In this document: one piece after another, positions 52,020-63,033 of the stretch | How positions within the stretch are numbered: position 1 is the first letter of the stretch | Layout: every line of letters begins with the position of its first letter | Assembly: GCF_013266755.1 (NCBI RefSeq) | Contig: NZ_JABRWJ010000005.1 | Coordinates: 620,001-684,000, forward strand | Source of the DNA: Pseudaquabacterium terrae | GTDB lineage: Bacteria > Pseudomonadota > Gammaproteobacteria > Burkholderiales > Burkholderiaceae_C | Direction: 5' to 3' | DNA: 64,000 nucleotides | The notes under the pieces: generated by a model | The model's input: only the letters and a program-made list of their open reading frames with translations | What the model was told of the DNA's origin: nothing | Databases searched by the model: none | Translations under genes and position numbers: made by a program

Positions 52020-52403
52020 ATGCGACTCGCGCTGGCCCTCGTGCTGGCCGCCCTCACGCAGGTGGCGTGCGCGAGTGCGTCCGTCGACGAGCTGATCGGC
52101 GACGCCGCGTGCTCGTCGGATGCCGAATGCCGCACCGTCGGCGTCGGTGCGCTGGCCTGCGGCGGCCCGCAGGCCTGGCGGGCCTGGTCGATCCGGCGCA
52201 CCACCGACGAAGCCGCGCTGGAGCGCGCGGTGCAGCAGCAACGCCAGGAGCGCGAGCAGGCGATCGCCAAGCGCGGCGAGATGTCGATCTGCCGCGTGGT
52301 GCCGGATCCGGGCGCGCACTGCGCCAAGCCGGCGGATGCGGGCGCAGGGCGCTGCGTGCTGCGTGCGGCCGGCGCACCGGGGGGCGGTGCAGCGGTCCGC
52401 TGA
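52020..52403 (+). CDS. Small exported Cys-rich protein, unknown
   Basis: A 127-residue protein I do not recognise. Residues 1-18 look like a signal sequence. The rest has six cysteines (31, 37, 47, 91, 101, 112) that could form three disulfides, a polar helical middle (EERAVQQQRQEREQ-like) and a flexible Gly/Ala end. It is divergent from argJ and followed by a good terminator. Confidence 0.6.
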   Translation: MRLALALVLAALTQVACASASVDELIGDAACSSDAECRTVGVGALACGGPQAWRAWSIRRTTDEAALERAVQQQRQEREQAIAKRGEMSICRVVPDPGAHCAKPADAGAGRCVLRAAGAPGGGAAVR

Positions 52404-52424
52404 CTGGCAGCGAAGGCGATGAAA

Positions 52425-52446
52425 AAAGGGGCCCGAGGGCCCCTTT
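52425..52446. terminator. Bidirectional terminator between two convergent genes
   Basis: AAAGGGGCCC, loop GA, GGGCCCCTTT: perfect 10-bp arms with A and T tracts on both sides, 22 bases after the small exported protein gene and 38 from the subtilase stop. Confidence 0.8.
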
Positions 52447-52483
52447 GTCGTTCAGCCAGGCCGCCTTGCGGCGGCTTGGCCGA

Positions 52484-55400
52484 TCACATCGCCTGCTTGA
52501 TGCGCAGCACCGGCGCCGTGGCGGTACCGGTGGGCACGGCCTGGTTGTCGATGAACACCGTCGTCGCGCCGATCACCGCGCCGCCCGCCGTCTGGCGGTA
52601 CTGCACGTTGCCGAGGTAACGATGGCCGGCCGGCACGTTCCAGCTCACACCGATCGACGCCGTGCCGCCGAGGTAGACCTTCGACGGACCGAACGCCTTG
52701 AGCGTCTGCGGGCCGACCGCCGGGCCGACGACCCAGTGCGACAGCGTGAACGCGGCCGAGCCACCGGCCGGCGCGAAGGCCTCGACGCAGGCCGTGTAGT
52801 TGCCGGACTGCGGATTCGCGATCGTCACCAGCTCGTCGGACGTGCCGCTGAAGCTGCCGCCGACCGCGACGCCGTTGCGGTAGACCGAGACGTCGAGGTC
52901 GCTGGTCGAGCCGCCGCCGGTCTCGCTGTTGAACATCTGCACCCGCAGGATCTGCGCGCCGGCCGGCACGCTGATCGGGAAGCAGACGTCCGGCTGGTTC
53001 AGCACCGAGGTGCCGTTGTTGCGCGTCGCCGCCACCAGGCCGGTGGCCGTGGTGTTGAAGCTGCCCTCGTAGCCGGTGGCCACGGTGAACACCTTCGAGC
53101 CGACCGCCTTGGTGTCGGTGACCGTCGTCAGGCCGACGAACTCCGACGCCTTGGCCTGCAGCGGGCTGCGCACCGTCTTGCCGTCACCGGTCCAGGTCAC
53201 GTGGCCGAAGCGCCAGGCTTCGACCGGCGCACCGCTGCGCGTCAGCGTGACGGTGTACGACGCACTGGCGCCGGGCGCCAGGGTCAGCGTCGACGGCGCG
53301 ACGCCGACCGTGAAGCCGGGCAGCGCGGCCGTGGCGTCGTACGTCACGGTGCTGCTGCCGGTGTTCTTCAACGTCCGCGTCACGGTGCCGACGCCGATCA
53401 CGTTGGCGCGCGTGATCGAAGCCAGGTTGAGCTCCCAGCCGTTGATCGCGCGGGTTGCGTAGGCGAAGAAGTTGGCCGGCGACGCGTCGTAGACCAGCTG
53501 GGTGTCGAGCGCGGCGTTCGGGTTCAGGTGACCGGCGCCATAACCCCAGACGTTGGCGTCCGCGGTGCCATTGGCCAGCTTGACCGATTGCGCCGCGCTG
53601 GTCATCAGCGCCGACTTGATCGCCGCCGGCGACCAGGTCGGGTTGGCCTGCTTCAGCAGCGCAGCGGCGCCGGCAACGTGCGGCGCAGCCATCGACGTGC
53701 CCGAGATCATGTTCGCCTGGGGCGTGCCGAGCAGCGTGCCGGCGACGATCGCGTTGCGATCGGCGACGCTGATGCCGCTGTCGGCATAGGCGGCGATGAT
53801 GTCCGAGCCGGGCGCGGTGATGTCCGGCTTCAGCACGTTGGCATCGGCCTTGTTCGGGCCACGCGACGAGCTGTCGGCCATCACCGGTGCCGGCAGGCCC
53901 GGCACCTGCACGCCGCCGCTGAAGGTGGCGGTGCCGGTGCCGGTCGCGGCATGCGCGAGCACCTGGTTGGCAGCGGAGGCCAGCAGGTGCACGGTCGGCA
54001 CCGAGTGGGCGATGTTGAACACCGTGTTCGCCGAGGCGAGCGGTCCCGACGGGATGTTCTGCAGGATCATGCCCGCGGCACCGGCGGTCTTGGCGTTCGC
54101 GCTCTTGTTGACGAGCACGTTGCCGCCGCGGTAGCAGACGACGATCTTGCCGTTGACCTTGGCCGGATCGAGCAGCGTGCCCGCGCCGTCGGCCGGGCCG
54201 TAGCAGCGCGCCAGCAGCGTCGGGTCCGCGCCGGCCACGCCGGCGTCGGTCGATGCGATCAGCGGCTTGGCCGGCAGGCCGGTGGTCTGGAACGACGGGC
54301 CGGTGAACGTCGGCGGGTTGCTGCCGCCCAGCGTCACCGTGGCTTCGGTGTAGCGGTCGTGCGTCGAGTTGCCGACGGTCGCCAGCCACGGGCTGATGTG
54401 CGCCACCGTGTTGCCGGGACCGGAGTTGCCGGCCGACGCGGAAACGAACACACCGGCCGCCGCGGCGTTGAAGAACGCCACCTCGACGCCGTCGAGGAAG
54501 CTGGTCTGGCTGCCGCTGATCGAGAAGTTGATGACGTCGACGCCGTCGGCCACCGCCTGGTTGATCGCCGCGATGCTGTCGGAGGGGAAGCAGCTGCCCT
54601 GGCCGCGGCTGCCGTCCGCCGCCTTCGGGTCATAGCACACCTTGTACGCGGCCACGCGGGCGCGCGGCGCGATGCCGGAAATGCCGTTGATCTGCGTGCC
54701 CTGGACGGAAGCGCTCACGTTCTCGTTGCCGCCCGAGGTGCCCAGCGTATGGCTGCCGTGGCCGCCGCTGTCGCGCGCCGAGCGGAACTCGGTGTCGTAC
54801 ATGACGTTGGCGGAGGCATCCCAGCCGGCCCGGAAGTGGCGGGCGCCGACCAGCTTGTTGTTGCACATCGCCGCGGTGAAGCCCTCGGCGACCTCGCAGA
54901 TGCCGGTGTAGCGCCCGGCGGGCAGCGGGTCGTAGACCACGGTGCCGGCCAGGTGCGACGGAACCGGCTTGCCGTTGGCATCGACCTTGTCGGAGAACGA
55001 GGGGTCCTCCGGCCAGACGCCGCTGTCGACGTGGGCGATGATGACGCCTTCGCCCTTGATCGCGCGGCCGCTGGCGTCGGTCTTCGACCAGGCGCCGTTC
55101 GGCCCGCTGATGCCGAGGAAGCTCGGCGTGTAGTTGGTGTTGAGCGGGCGCGCCTCGTCGACCGTGATCGCGCGCACGCCCGGATGGGCGGCGAGCTTCT
55201 GCAGCTCGGCGTCGGTCAGCCGCGCGGCGAAGCCGTTGAATGCGGCGCCGTACTTGTAGAAGACCTGGGCGGCGGGCACCGTTGCGGTGATGGCCGCCTG
55301 CTTGCTGTCCAGGTAGCTCAGGTAGGCCTGAACGTCGGCCGCATTGACCTTGAGCTTGCTGCCTGCGGCCGGACGGGTGGCCTTCAGGCCGCTGACGGTG

Positions 55401-55528
55401 CCGTCGTAACTCGCCGCCGGAGCGTCGATCAGCTGGATCACGTAGCTCTTGCGGGCGGTCGTCTGCGCGCCGGCCGCCAGGGCCAGCGCGCTCAGGGCAA
55501 AGCCGAGCGCCAGTCGTTGTGCTTTCAT
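52484..55528 (-). CDS. Secreted subtilase (S8, cucumisin-like) with PA domain
   Basis: A 1014-residue protein. Signal peptide about 1-22 (LAAGAQ); I9 inhibitor propeptide (about 28-128); catalytic D168 (HVDSGVWPE), H257 (GGHGSHT), oxyanion N368 (SAGNSGPG) and S612 (ISGTSMAAPH). A PA domain insert lies at about 420-540. The C-terminal part (about 690-1014) has Fn3-like and prepeptidase-like beta domains. Its layout is that of plant-type subtilases. It follows a PEP-CTERM gene after 22 bases, probably in one operon. Confidence 0.86.
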   Translation of the reverse strand: MKAQRLALGFALSALALAAGAQTTARKSYVIQLIDAPAASYDGTVSGLKATRPAAGSKLKVNAADVQAYLSYLDSKQAAITATVPAAQVFYKYGAAFNGFAARLTDAELQKLAAHPGVRAITVDEARPLNTNYTPSFLGISGPNGAWSKTDASGRAIKGEGVIIAHVDSGVWPEDPSFSDKVDANGKPVPSHLAGTVVYDPLPAGRYTGICEVAEGFTAAMCNNKLVGARHFRAGWDASANVMYDTEFRSARDSGGHGSHTLGTSGGNENVSASVQGTQINGISGIAPRARVAAYKVCYDPKAADGSRGQGSCFPSDSIAAINQAVADGVDVINFSISGSQTSFLDGVEVAFFNAAAAGVFVSASAGNSGPGNTVAHISPWLATVGNSTHDRYTEATVTLGGSNPPTFTGPSFQTTGLPAKPLIASTDAGVAGADPTLLARCYGPADGAGTLLDPAKVNGKIVVCYRGGNVLVNKSANAKTAGAAGMILQNIPSGPLASANTVFNIAHSVPTVHLLASAANQVLAHAATGTGTATFSGGVQVPGLPAPVMADSSSRGPNKADANVLKPDITAPGSDIIAAYADSGISVADRNAIVAGTLLGTPQANMISGTSMAAPHVAGAAALLKQANPTWSPAAIKSALMTSAAQSVKLANGTADANVWGYGAGHLNPNAALDTQLVYDASPANFFAYATRAINGWELNLASITRANVIGVGTVTRTLKNTGSSTVTYDATAALPGFTVGVAPSTLTLAPGASASYTVTLTRSGAPVEAWRFGHVTWTGDGKTVRSPLQAKASEFVGLTTVTDTKAVGSKVFTVATGYEGSFNTTATGLVAATRNNGTSVLNQPDVCFPISVPAGAQILRVQMFNSETGGGSTSDLDVSVYRNGVAVGGSFSGTSDELVTIANPQSGNYTACVEAFAPAGGSAAFTLSHWVVGPAVGPQTLKAFGPSKVYLGGTASIGVSWNVPAGHRYLGNVQYRQTAGGAVIGATTVFIDNQAVPTGTATAPVLRIKQAM

Positions 55529-55550
55529 GGGTGGACTCTCCAGGGTCGGT

Positions 55551-56237
55551 TCAACGCGGTTGGCGGCGGCGCAGGCTGCCGGCGACGCCGAGGGCCAGCG
55601 CAGCCAGCGCAAGCGTTCCGGGTTCGGGCACCGCAGCGATGTTGTCGAGCGCGAACTGGTTGAGGTTGAAGAACGGCGTGACGCAGCCGCCGAGGCCGTC
55701 ATGGCTGCAGGCCGCGAAGCTCACCGAGTCGACGAAGCCCCAGCTGGCGAAATCAGCGCCGCCGATGGTGCGAAAGCCGAACTCGCCGTTGCCGTCGGCG
55801 CCGCCCCAGGTGGCGAGCAGCGTGTAGGTCGTGCCGTCGAGGCCGTGGCCGCTGACGACCAGCGCGCCGGGATCTTCGCCCGGTGCGTAGATGCCGCCGA
55901 TCGCCGAGATGAAGCCGTAGTCCAGCCCCTGGAGCTTGAAGTGCGCCTGGCCCGACGTGCGCGTCATCGTCACCGCGCTGTCGTTGAAGCCGCCGTAGAA
56001 CTGCGAGGCGTTGCCGGTGGGCGCGTTGCCGAACAGGCTGAACGTGCCGCTGTCGGCGACGCCGCCGAAGCTGCCCCCTTGCGTGAACGTGTAGCCGCCG
56101 CTCGCGAAGCTCTCGGCATCGCCGAAGAACCCGAGGCCGACGTCCTCGAACGTCACCTGGGCCGCGTGCGCGGACGGAGCCGCGACGGTGCCCATCACTG
56201 CTGCACATGCCAGTGCAGCGAGACCCAATTTCCTCAT
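55551..56237 (-). CDS. PEP-CTERM protein, QFxxD type
   Basis: A 228-residue exported protein. Signal peptide about 1-26 (PSAHAA). The motif NQFALDNI is followed by the sorting signal VPEPGTLALAALALG and RRRQPR, a pattern known as the QFxxD group of PEP-CTERM proteins. The body is a Gly/Phe-rich beta protein with two cysteines in CSHDGLGGC. It is first in a probable operon with the subtilase and has an unusual palindrome-rich upstream region. Confidence 0.82.
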   Translation of the reverse strand: MRKLGLAALACAAVMGTVAAPSAHAAQVTFEDVGLGFFGDAESFASGGYTFTQGGSFGGVADSGTFSLFGNAPTGNASQFYGGFNDSAVTMTRTSGQAHFKLQGLDYGFISAIGGIYAPGEDPGALVVSGHGLDGTTYTLLATWGGADGNGEFGFRTIGGADFASWGFVDSVSFAACSHDGLGGCVTPFFNLNQFALDNIAAVPEPGTLALAALALGVAGSLRRRQPR

Positions 56238-56277
56238 TGATCGACCTTGTGTGTTGATTGCGGGACCCCTGCGGCGA

Positions 56278-56315
56278 CGCACCTCGGATTCCGAGCCTAG
56301 GCTCGAAAAGGTGCG
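56278..56315 (-). promoter_or_regulatory. Nested palindromes upstream of the PEP-CTERM/subtilase operon
   Basis: Outer arms CGCACCT/AGGTGCG (56278-56284, 56309-56315) enclose CTCGGA-T-TCCGAG and the perfect 14-base palindrome CGAGCCTAGGCTCG (56292-56305). It lies 40-80 bases before the ATG and could be an operator or leader structure. Confidence 0.45.
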
Positions 56316-56404
56316 GCCACCGGGGCGAGCTTGCCGCGTCCGGCGGTTGGCCAGCGAAGCAAGCGCGGAGTGTCCGGCGCCCAAGCAACGGGTTCAGGTG
56401 ATCG

Positions 56405-56478
56405 CCCCTCGATCGAGGGGTCTCGGTATCCCTAGGTCTTCAGAGGAACGGCCAGCGGCCGCTCGAAATCCCTAGGTC
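56405..56478. repeat. Palindrome and 40-bp-spaced direct repeat ATCCCTAGGTC
   Basis: CCCCTCGATCGAGGGG at 56405-56420 is a perfect palindrome. ATCCCTAGGTC occurs at 56428-56438 and again at 56468-56478, exactly 40 bases apart. The rest of the 276-base gap 56238-56513 shows no gene. The elements lie about 190-240 bases upstream of the PEP-CTERM start and 36 or more bases beyond the secA stop. Confidence 0.5.
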
Positions 56479-56513
56479 ATTCACACGCAGCGGATGCGTG
56501 TCGACCCGCTTGA

Positions 56514-59258
<2,745 letters not shown>

Positions 59259-59388
59259 GCGCGTGGGGGGCGAGGGGTGGGCTGTCGGCTCGGCCGAGCC
59301 GGACCGGCTTCACATGGGGACGGGTTCGTCCGGTGCAAGCGGCGGCGCCACAAAGCTGGTCAGTCTATCACCCGGGGTAGCCGGACAT

Positions 59389-60351
59389 TCAGCGCGCCTG
59401 GGCCACGCCGAAGGCGGGCGAGGTGCGCGACAGGAAGCGCGCCGGATCCTGCGGCGCGCCGTCGACCAGCACCTCGAAATGCAGGTGCGCACCGGTCGAG
59501 CGGCCGGTGTTGCCGACCTCGGCCACGCGCTGGCCGCGCTTGACCAGATCGCCCGGCCGCGCGTGCAGTTTCGACAGGTGCGCGTAACGCGTCACCAGCC
59601 CCTTGCCGTGGTCGAGCTCCAGCAGCTGGCCGTACTGCGCATGCCATTCGGCGGCCAGCACCACGCCGCCCGCCGCGGCCAGCACCGGCGTGCCGCTGTC
59701 GGCCGGGAAGTCGAGGCCGGCATGCAGCGCGGCACGACCGGTGATCGGGTCCGGCCGCACGCCGAAGCCCGAACCGATCGGACCATCGACCGGCGCCACG
59801 CTCGGCACCAGCAGCGTCTGCAGGCGCGATTCGAGCAACCGCGATTCGACCAGCGTCAGCAGGTCGCGGCCCAGGTCGGTGCGCTCGTCGAGTTGCGCCA
59901 GCGCGTGTTGCAGCTCGTTCAGCGGCGAGCGCGCCAGCGGGAAACCGGCCAATGGCAGGTAGGGGCCACCCTGGCCGCCGCCGCGGGTGGCCGCCGGCGC
60001 CGGCTTCAGCGCGCCGGCATCGACGCCGGCGAGGCCCGACACCCGATCGCCGAGCGCTTCCATCTGCACCAGCCGCGCCTGCAGCTCGCCGACGCGCTGC
60101 GCCATCGCATCGAGGCTGTCGCGCATGCTGCGCTCGCGCTGCGCGAGCTCGACACGGACGATCGGCCGCACCAGGTCGCTGACGACCGGCCAGCCATCGC
60201 GCACGGCCTTCAGGAACACGAAGTGATACACCGTGCCGGACAGCAGCACCAGCACGCCGACCAGCGCGGCCGCCGCCGCCAGCAGCTGCAGCCGGCTGAA
60301 ACGCAGCACGCGCGTACGCGCCACCGTGCCGTGGGTGATCATGATCTGCAT
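59389..60351 (-). CDS. M23 family metallopeptidase, membrane-anchored
   Basis: A 320-residue protein with an N-terminal transmembrane segment (about 22-45), a coiled-coil region (about 65-105) and a LytM/peptidase M23 domain (about 190-310). Zinc ligands are H and D in HAGLDFPAD and the last His in HLHFEV; a further His is in RYAHLS. All appear intact, so it is probably an active peptidoglycan endopeptidase rather than an EnvC-like activator. It is divergent from dciA. Confidence 0.85.
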   Translation of the reverse strand: MQIMITHGTVARTRVLRFSRLQLLAAAAALVGVLVLLSGTVYHFVFLKAVRDGWPVVSDLVRPIVRVELAQRERSMRDSLDAMAQRVGELQARLVQMEALGDRVSGLAGVDAGALKPAPAATRGGGQGGPYLPLAGFPLARSPLNELQHALAQLDERTDLGRDLLTLVESRLLESRLQTLLVPSVAPVDGPIGSGFGVRPDPITGRAALHAGLDFPADSGTPVLAAAGGVVLAAEWHAQYGQLLELDHGKGLVTRYAHLSKLHARPGDLVKRGQRVAEVGNTGRSTGAHLHFEVLVDGAPQDPARFLSRTSPAFGVAQAR

Positions 60352-60435
60352 CGGCGAGGGCCCTCCTCCGCGAAGGCCGGCGAGGCTACGCCAAAGTCAC
60401 GTCCGGGACAAGGCGGACACCCCTACACTGCCGGC

Positions 60436-60744
60436 ATGTCCAGCCCTTCCCGCCCGGCGGTCTCGATCGACAGCGCACTCGCCTCCTGCGACGCGCTGGC
60501 TCGGCTGGGCCAGCGGCTGGCGCTGTCGCAGCAGTGCTTCGACACCATCTCGCCGCTGCTGTCGTCGCCGCTGCGTAGCCAGGTGCGGCCGGGCCCGATC
60601 GACGACGACGGCTGGACGCTGCTGGTCGACAACGGCGCCGTCTCGGCCAAGCTGCGGCAGCTGCTGCCGGCGCTGCAGGCGCGGCTGGCCGCCGACGGCA
60701 GCGCGCCGCGGCCGATCCGCGTGCGCATCCTGCCGCGCAGCTGA
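60436..60744 (+). CDS. dciA: DciA-like (DUF721) protein
   Basis: A 102-residue protein with the KH-like DUF721 fold: a helical start, then LRSQVRPGPIDDDGWTLLVDNGAVSAKLRQLLPAL and a final RPIRVRIL strand. DciA is the ancestral loader of the replicative helicase DnaB in bacteria without DnaC. The position next to M23 peptidase and secA is the conserved betaproteobacterial setting. Shorter than some relatives. Confidence 0.75.
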   Translation: MSSPSRPAVSIDSALASCDALARLGQRLALSQQCFDTISPLLSSPLRSQVRPGPIDDDGWTLLVDNGAVSAKLRQLLPALQARLAADGSAPRPIRVRILPRS

Positions 60745-60762
60745 AGCCTCGGGAGACCCGCG

Positions 60763-61608
60763 ATGGCCCACTGGACGCTGCTCGAGCCGCTGGACCTGTC
60801 GACGCTGGACTTCTTCGACGGCGACCGTCCGAACAGCCCCGACGATCTCTTCGAGTCACTCGACGAGGCACTGCAGCTGCTCGAGGTGCTGTGGGACCTG
60901 CTGCACATCCTGTCGTACTACAACCCGCTGACCGACGACTGGGACACCGAGGGCCTGCTCGACTACCTGTACGAGGAGTTCGACTGGTTCGAAGGCTCGG
61001 CCGGCGGCGACACCTTCTCCGGCCGCGGCGGCAACGACGTGCTGCACGGCAATGGCGGCATCGACACCGCCGTCTACGAAGGCACTCAGGCGCGGTATGC
61101 GCTGGCGCGCCAGGCCGACGGCTTCACGGTCACCGACGGCCAGGGCGGCGCTGGCCGCGACACGCTGGCCGGCATCGAGCGGCTGCGCTTCGACGACCGC
61201 TCGCTGGCGCTCGACCTCGATGGCCACGCCGGCGGCGTCGCGCGGCTGATCGGCACGCTGTTCGGGCCGCAGAAGGTGGCGGATGCGGGGCTCGTCGGAC
61301 TGGGATTGCAGTTGCTCGACGGCGGCTTGACGGACACCGAGCTCGCACAAGCGGCGGTGGCAAGCGCGCTCTTTGCCGACGCGGCCGGCTCGCACTCGAA
61401 TGCCGACTTCGTGCGCCAGGTCTACCGCAACGTCACCGGCCAGGAAGCATCGGTGAGCGAACAGCAGCACTACACCGCGCTGCTCGACAGCGGCGCCACG
61501 GATCAGGCGGCGCTGGCGCTGTGGGCGAGCCAGACCGAGCTGCTGGCACAGCGCATCGATCTGGTCGGCTTGGCCGAGCACGGCCTCGGATTCATGCCAC
61601 CGGCGTGA
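60763..61608 (+). CDS. Short RTX/DUF4214 protein
   Basis: A 281-residue acidic protein. An acidic helical N-terminus (about 1-78) is followed by a single RTX-like segment SGRGGNDVLHGNGGIDTAVYEG (Ca-binding GGxGxD type, about 85-105), a linking beta region and a DUF4214-like domain (about 195-260, FVRQVYRNVTGQEAS). Such pieces usually occur in large type I-secreted proteins; here they form a small protein 18 bases after dciA. No type I secretion genes are nearby. Function unknown. Confidence 0.65.
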   Translation: MAHWTLLEPLDLSTLDFFDGDRPNSPDDLFESLDEALQLLEVLWDLLHILSYYNPLTDDWDTEGLLDYLYEEFDWFEGSAGGDTFSGRGGNDVLHGNGGIDTAVYEGTQARYALARQADGFTVTDGQGGAGRDTLAGIERLRFDDRSLALDLDGHAGGVARLIGTLFGPQKVADAGLVGLGLQLLDGGLTDTELAQAAVASALFADAAGSHSNADFVRQVYRNVTGQEASVSEQQHYTALLDSGATDQAALALWASQTELLAQRIDLVGLAEHGLGFMPPA

Positions 61609-61617
61609 CGCCGTCGG

Positions 61618-61693
61618 TGGTGCCGGCTGTCAGAGTCGAACTGACGACCTTCCGCTTACAAGGCGGGTGCTCTACCAACTGAGCTAAGCCGGC
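61618..61693 (-). tRNA. tRNA-Thr (anticodon UGU)
   Basis: A 76-base cloverleaf with CCA encoded. The acceptor stem GCCGGCT pairs fully with AGCCGGC; the D arm has GCTCAGTTGGTAGAGC; the anticodon loop CTTGTAA gives UGU; the T arm GTCAG-TTCGACT-CTGAC is perfect. The discriminator is A. One C-A mismatch closes the outer end of the anticodon stem. Its 3' end is nine bases from the stop of the RTX-like gene. Confidence 0.95.
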
Positions 61694-61733
61694 GCTGGCG
61701 ACAACGCTCGTGCGCTGGCACGGGCGAGCGCGG

Positions 61734-61739
61734 ATTGTA
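61734..61739 (-). promoter_or_regulatory. -10 box of the tRNA-Thr promoter
   Basis: TACAAT on the minus strand, 40 bases upstream of the tRNA, followed by a GC-only discriminator (CCGCGC) as in stringently controlled stable-RNA promoters. The -35 would lie in the end of sspB and is weak. Confidence 0.4.
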
Positions 61740-61746
61740 GGCGTGG

Positions 61747-62292
61747 CTACTTGATGCGCTTGAGCGACGGCCGGCCGCCGCCGGCCGGCGGCGTGGCGTC
61801 GGGCGGCGGCTGCTCGTCGGACCAGCCGGCGCGCGGAGCCGGCGCTTCGGCGGGCGGCTCGGCCGCCTCGTCGCTGCGCGCGAGGCGCAGGCCGCGCGGG
61901 GCCGCCTCGGCGCCCTCGCTCTTGGCCGGCGCCGGCGCCGCGCCGGTGGCGCTGTCGGTGGGCACCGGGAACGCCATGCCCTGGCCGTTCTCGCGCGCGT
62001 AGATCGCGACCACATGGTCGACCGGCACGACGATGTCGCGCGAGACGCCGCCGAAGCGGGCCTTGAACTCGATGAAGTCGTTGCCGAGCTTCAGCCCCGA
62101 GGTCGCCTCGAAGCCGACGTTCAGCACGATCTCGTTGTTCTTCACGTACTCCATCGGCACCTGCACATGCCGGTCGACGAACACCGCGATGTACGGCGTG
62201 AAGCCGTTGTCGGTGCACCAGTCGTGCAGCGCACGGATCAGGTAAGGGCGCGTGGACGTGCCCTGATCGTCGGAGGCAGGCGGATGGCTCAT
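61747..62292 (-). CDS. sspB: ClpXP protease specificity-enhancing factor SspB
   Basis: A 181-residue adaptor delivering ssrA-tagged proteins to ClpXP. The SspB fold (about 15-115) shows RPYLIRALHDWCTDNGFTPYIAV, VPMEYVKNNEIVLNV and FEARFGGVSRDIVVPVDHV-type features. A Pro/Ala/Glu-rich linker leads to the C-terminal ClpX-binding motif, GRPSLKRIK here. It is 13 bases after sspA. Confidence 0.92.
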   Translation of the reverse strand: MSHPPASDDQGTSTRPYLIRALHDWCTDNGFTPYIAVFVDRHVQVPMEYVKNNEIVLNVGFEATSGLKLGNDFIEFKARFGGVSRDIVVPVDHVVAIYARENGQGMAFPVPTDSATGAAPAPAKSEGAEAAPRGLRLARSDEAAEPPAEAPAPRAGWSDEQPPPDATPPAGGGRPSLKRIK

Positions 62293-62305
62293 GAAGGACC
62301 GAAGC

Positions 62306-62920
62306 TTACTTGCGCATCACCTTCTCGGACGGCGTCAGCGCCTCGATGTAGGCCGGGCGCGAGAAGATGCGCTCGGCGTACTTCAGCAGCGGTGCCGCAT
62401 TCTTCGACAGGTCGATGCCGTAGTAGTCCAGGCGCCACAGCAGCGGCGCGATCGCGACGTCGAGCATCGAGAAATCGTCGCCGAGCATGTACTTGTTCTT
62501 CAGGAAGATCGGCGCCAGCTGCGTCAGCCGCTCGCGGATCTGCGAACGCGCCTTCTCGAGCTGCTTGTCATTGGCCTTGACGCCGCTGCGGCCCTCGAGC
62601 GTATTGACGTGGGCGAACAGCTCCTTCTCGAAGTTGAAGAGGAACAGCCGCACGCGCGCACGCGCCACCGGGTCGCCGGGCATCAGTTGCGGATGCGGGA
62701 AGCGCTCGTCGATGTACTCGTTGATGATGTGCGACTCGTACAGGATCAGGTCCCGCTCGACCAGGATCGGCACCTCGTTGTACGGGTTCATCAGCGCGAT
62801 GTCTTCGGGCTTGGCGAAGAGGTCGACATCGCGGATCTCGAAGTCCATGCCCTTCTCGAACAGCACGAAGCGGCAGCGGTGCGAGTAAGGGCAGGTCGTT
62901 CCGGAGTAAAGCACCATCAT
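62306..62920 (-). CDS. sspA: Stringent starvation protein A (GST fold)
   Basis: A 204-residue glutathione-transferase-fold protein that binds RNA polymerase. Visible are MVLYSGTTCPYSHRCRFVL (strand 1 and the CPxSH site), YNEVPILVERDLILYESHIINEYIDE and the helical C-terminal domain with MLDVAIAPLLWRL. It follows the cytochrome bc1 genes and precedes sspB, the standard betaproteobacterial order. GGGAG is suitably placed upstream. Confidence 0.93.
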   Translation of the reverse strand: MMVLYSGTTCPYSHRCRFVLFEKGMDFEIRDVDLFAKPEDIALMNPYNEVPILVERDLILYESHIINEYIDERFPHPQLMPGDPVARARVRLFLFNFEKELFAHVNTLEGRSGVKANDKQLEKARSQIRERLTQLAPIFLKNKYMLGDDFSMLDVAIAPLLWRLDYYGIDLSKNAAPLLKYAERIFSRPAYIEALTPSEKVMRK

Positions 62921-62963
62921 GGCGGCGGCTCCCAGTGAGGCGAAAGCGGGAATTCAAACGGCG

Positions 62964-63021
62964 CGCGCAGTGGGAGCCCGCTAGGCTACCACTGCGCGGA
63001 GGGGGCCCGGCGCACCGGGCC
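62964..63021 (-). terminator. Tandem hairpins after petC
   Basis: GGCCCGG-CGCA-CCGGGCC (63004-63021) starts 13 bases after the petC stop; a second stem with 10-bp arms CGCGCAGTGG/CCACTGCGCG (62964-62998, 15-base loop) follows. No T-run is seen. They may reduce readthrough from the pet operon into sspA or protect the 3' end. Confidence 0.45.
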
Positions 63022-63033
63022 GACTGACGCGGG

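Noticed and set aside
52020-52403. Lipoprotein call for the small Cys-rich protein
   Set aside because: The residues before C17 (TQVAC) do not fit a lipobox; an ordinary signal peptide is as likely.
50645-52484. PEP-CTERM tails on the two subtilases
   Set aside because: Their C-termini (ending TLARP and RIKQAM) have no VPEP motif, hydrophobic helix or basic end.
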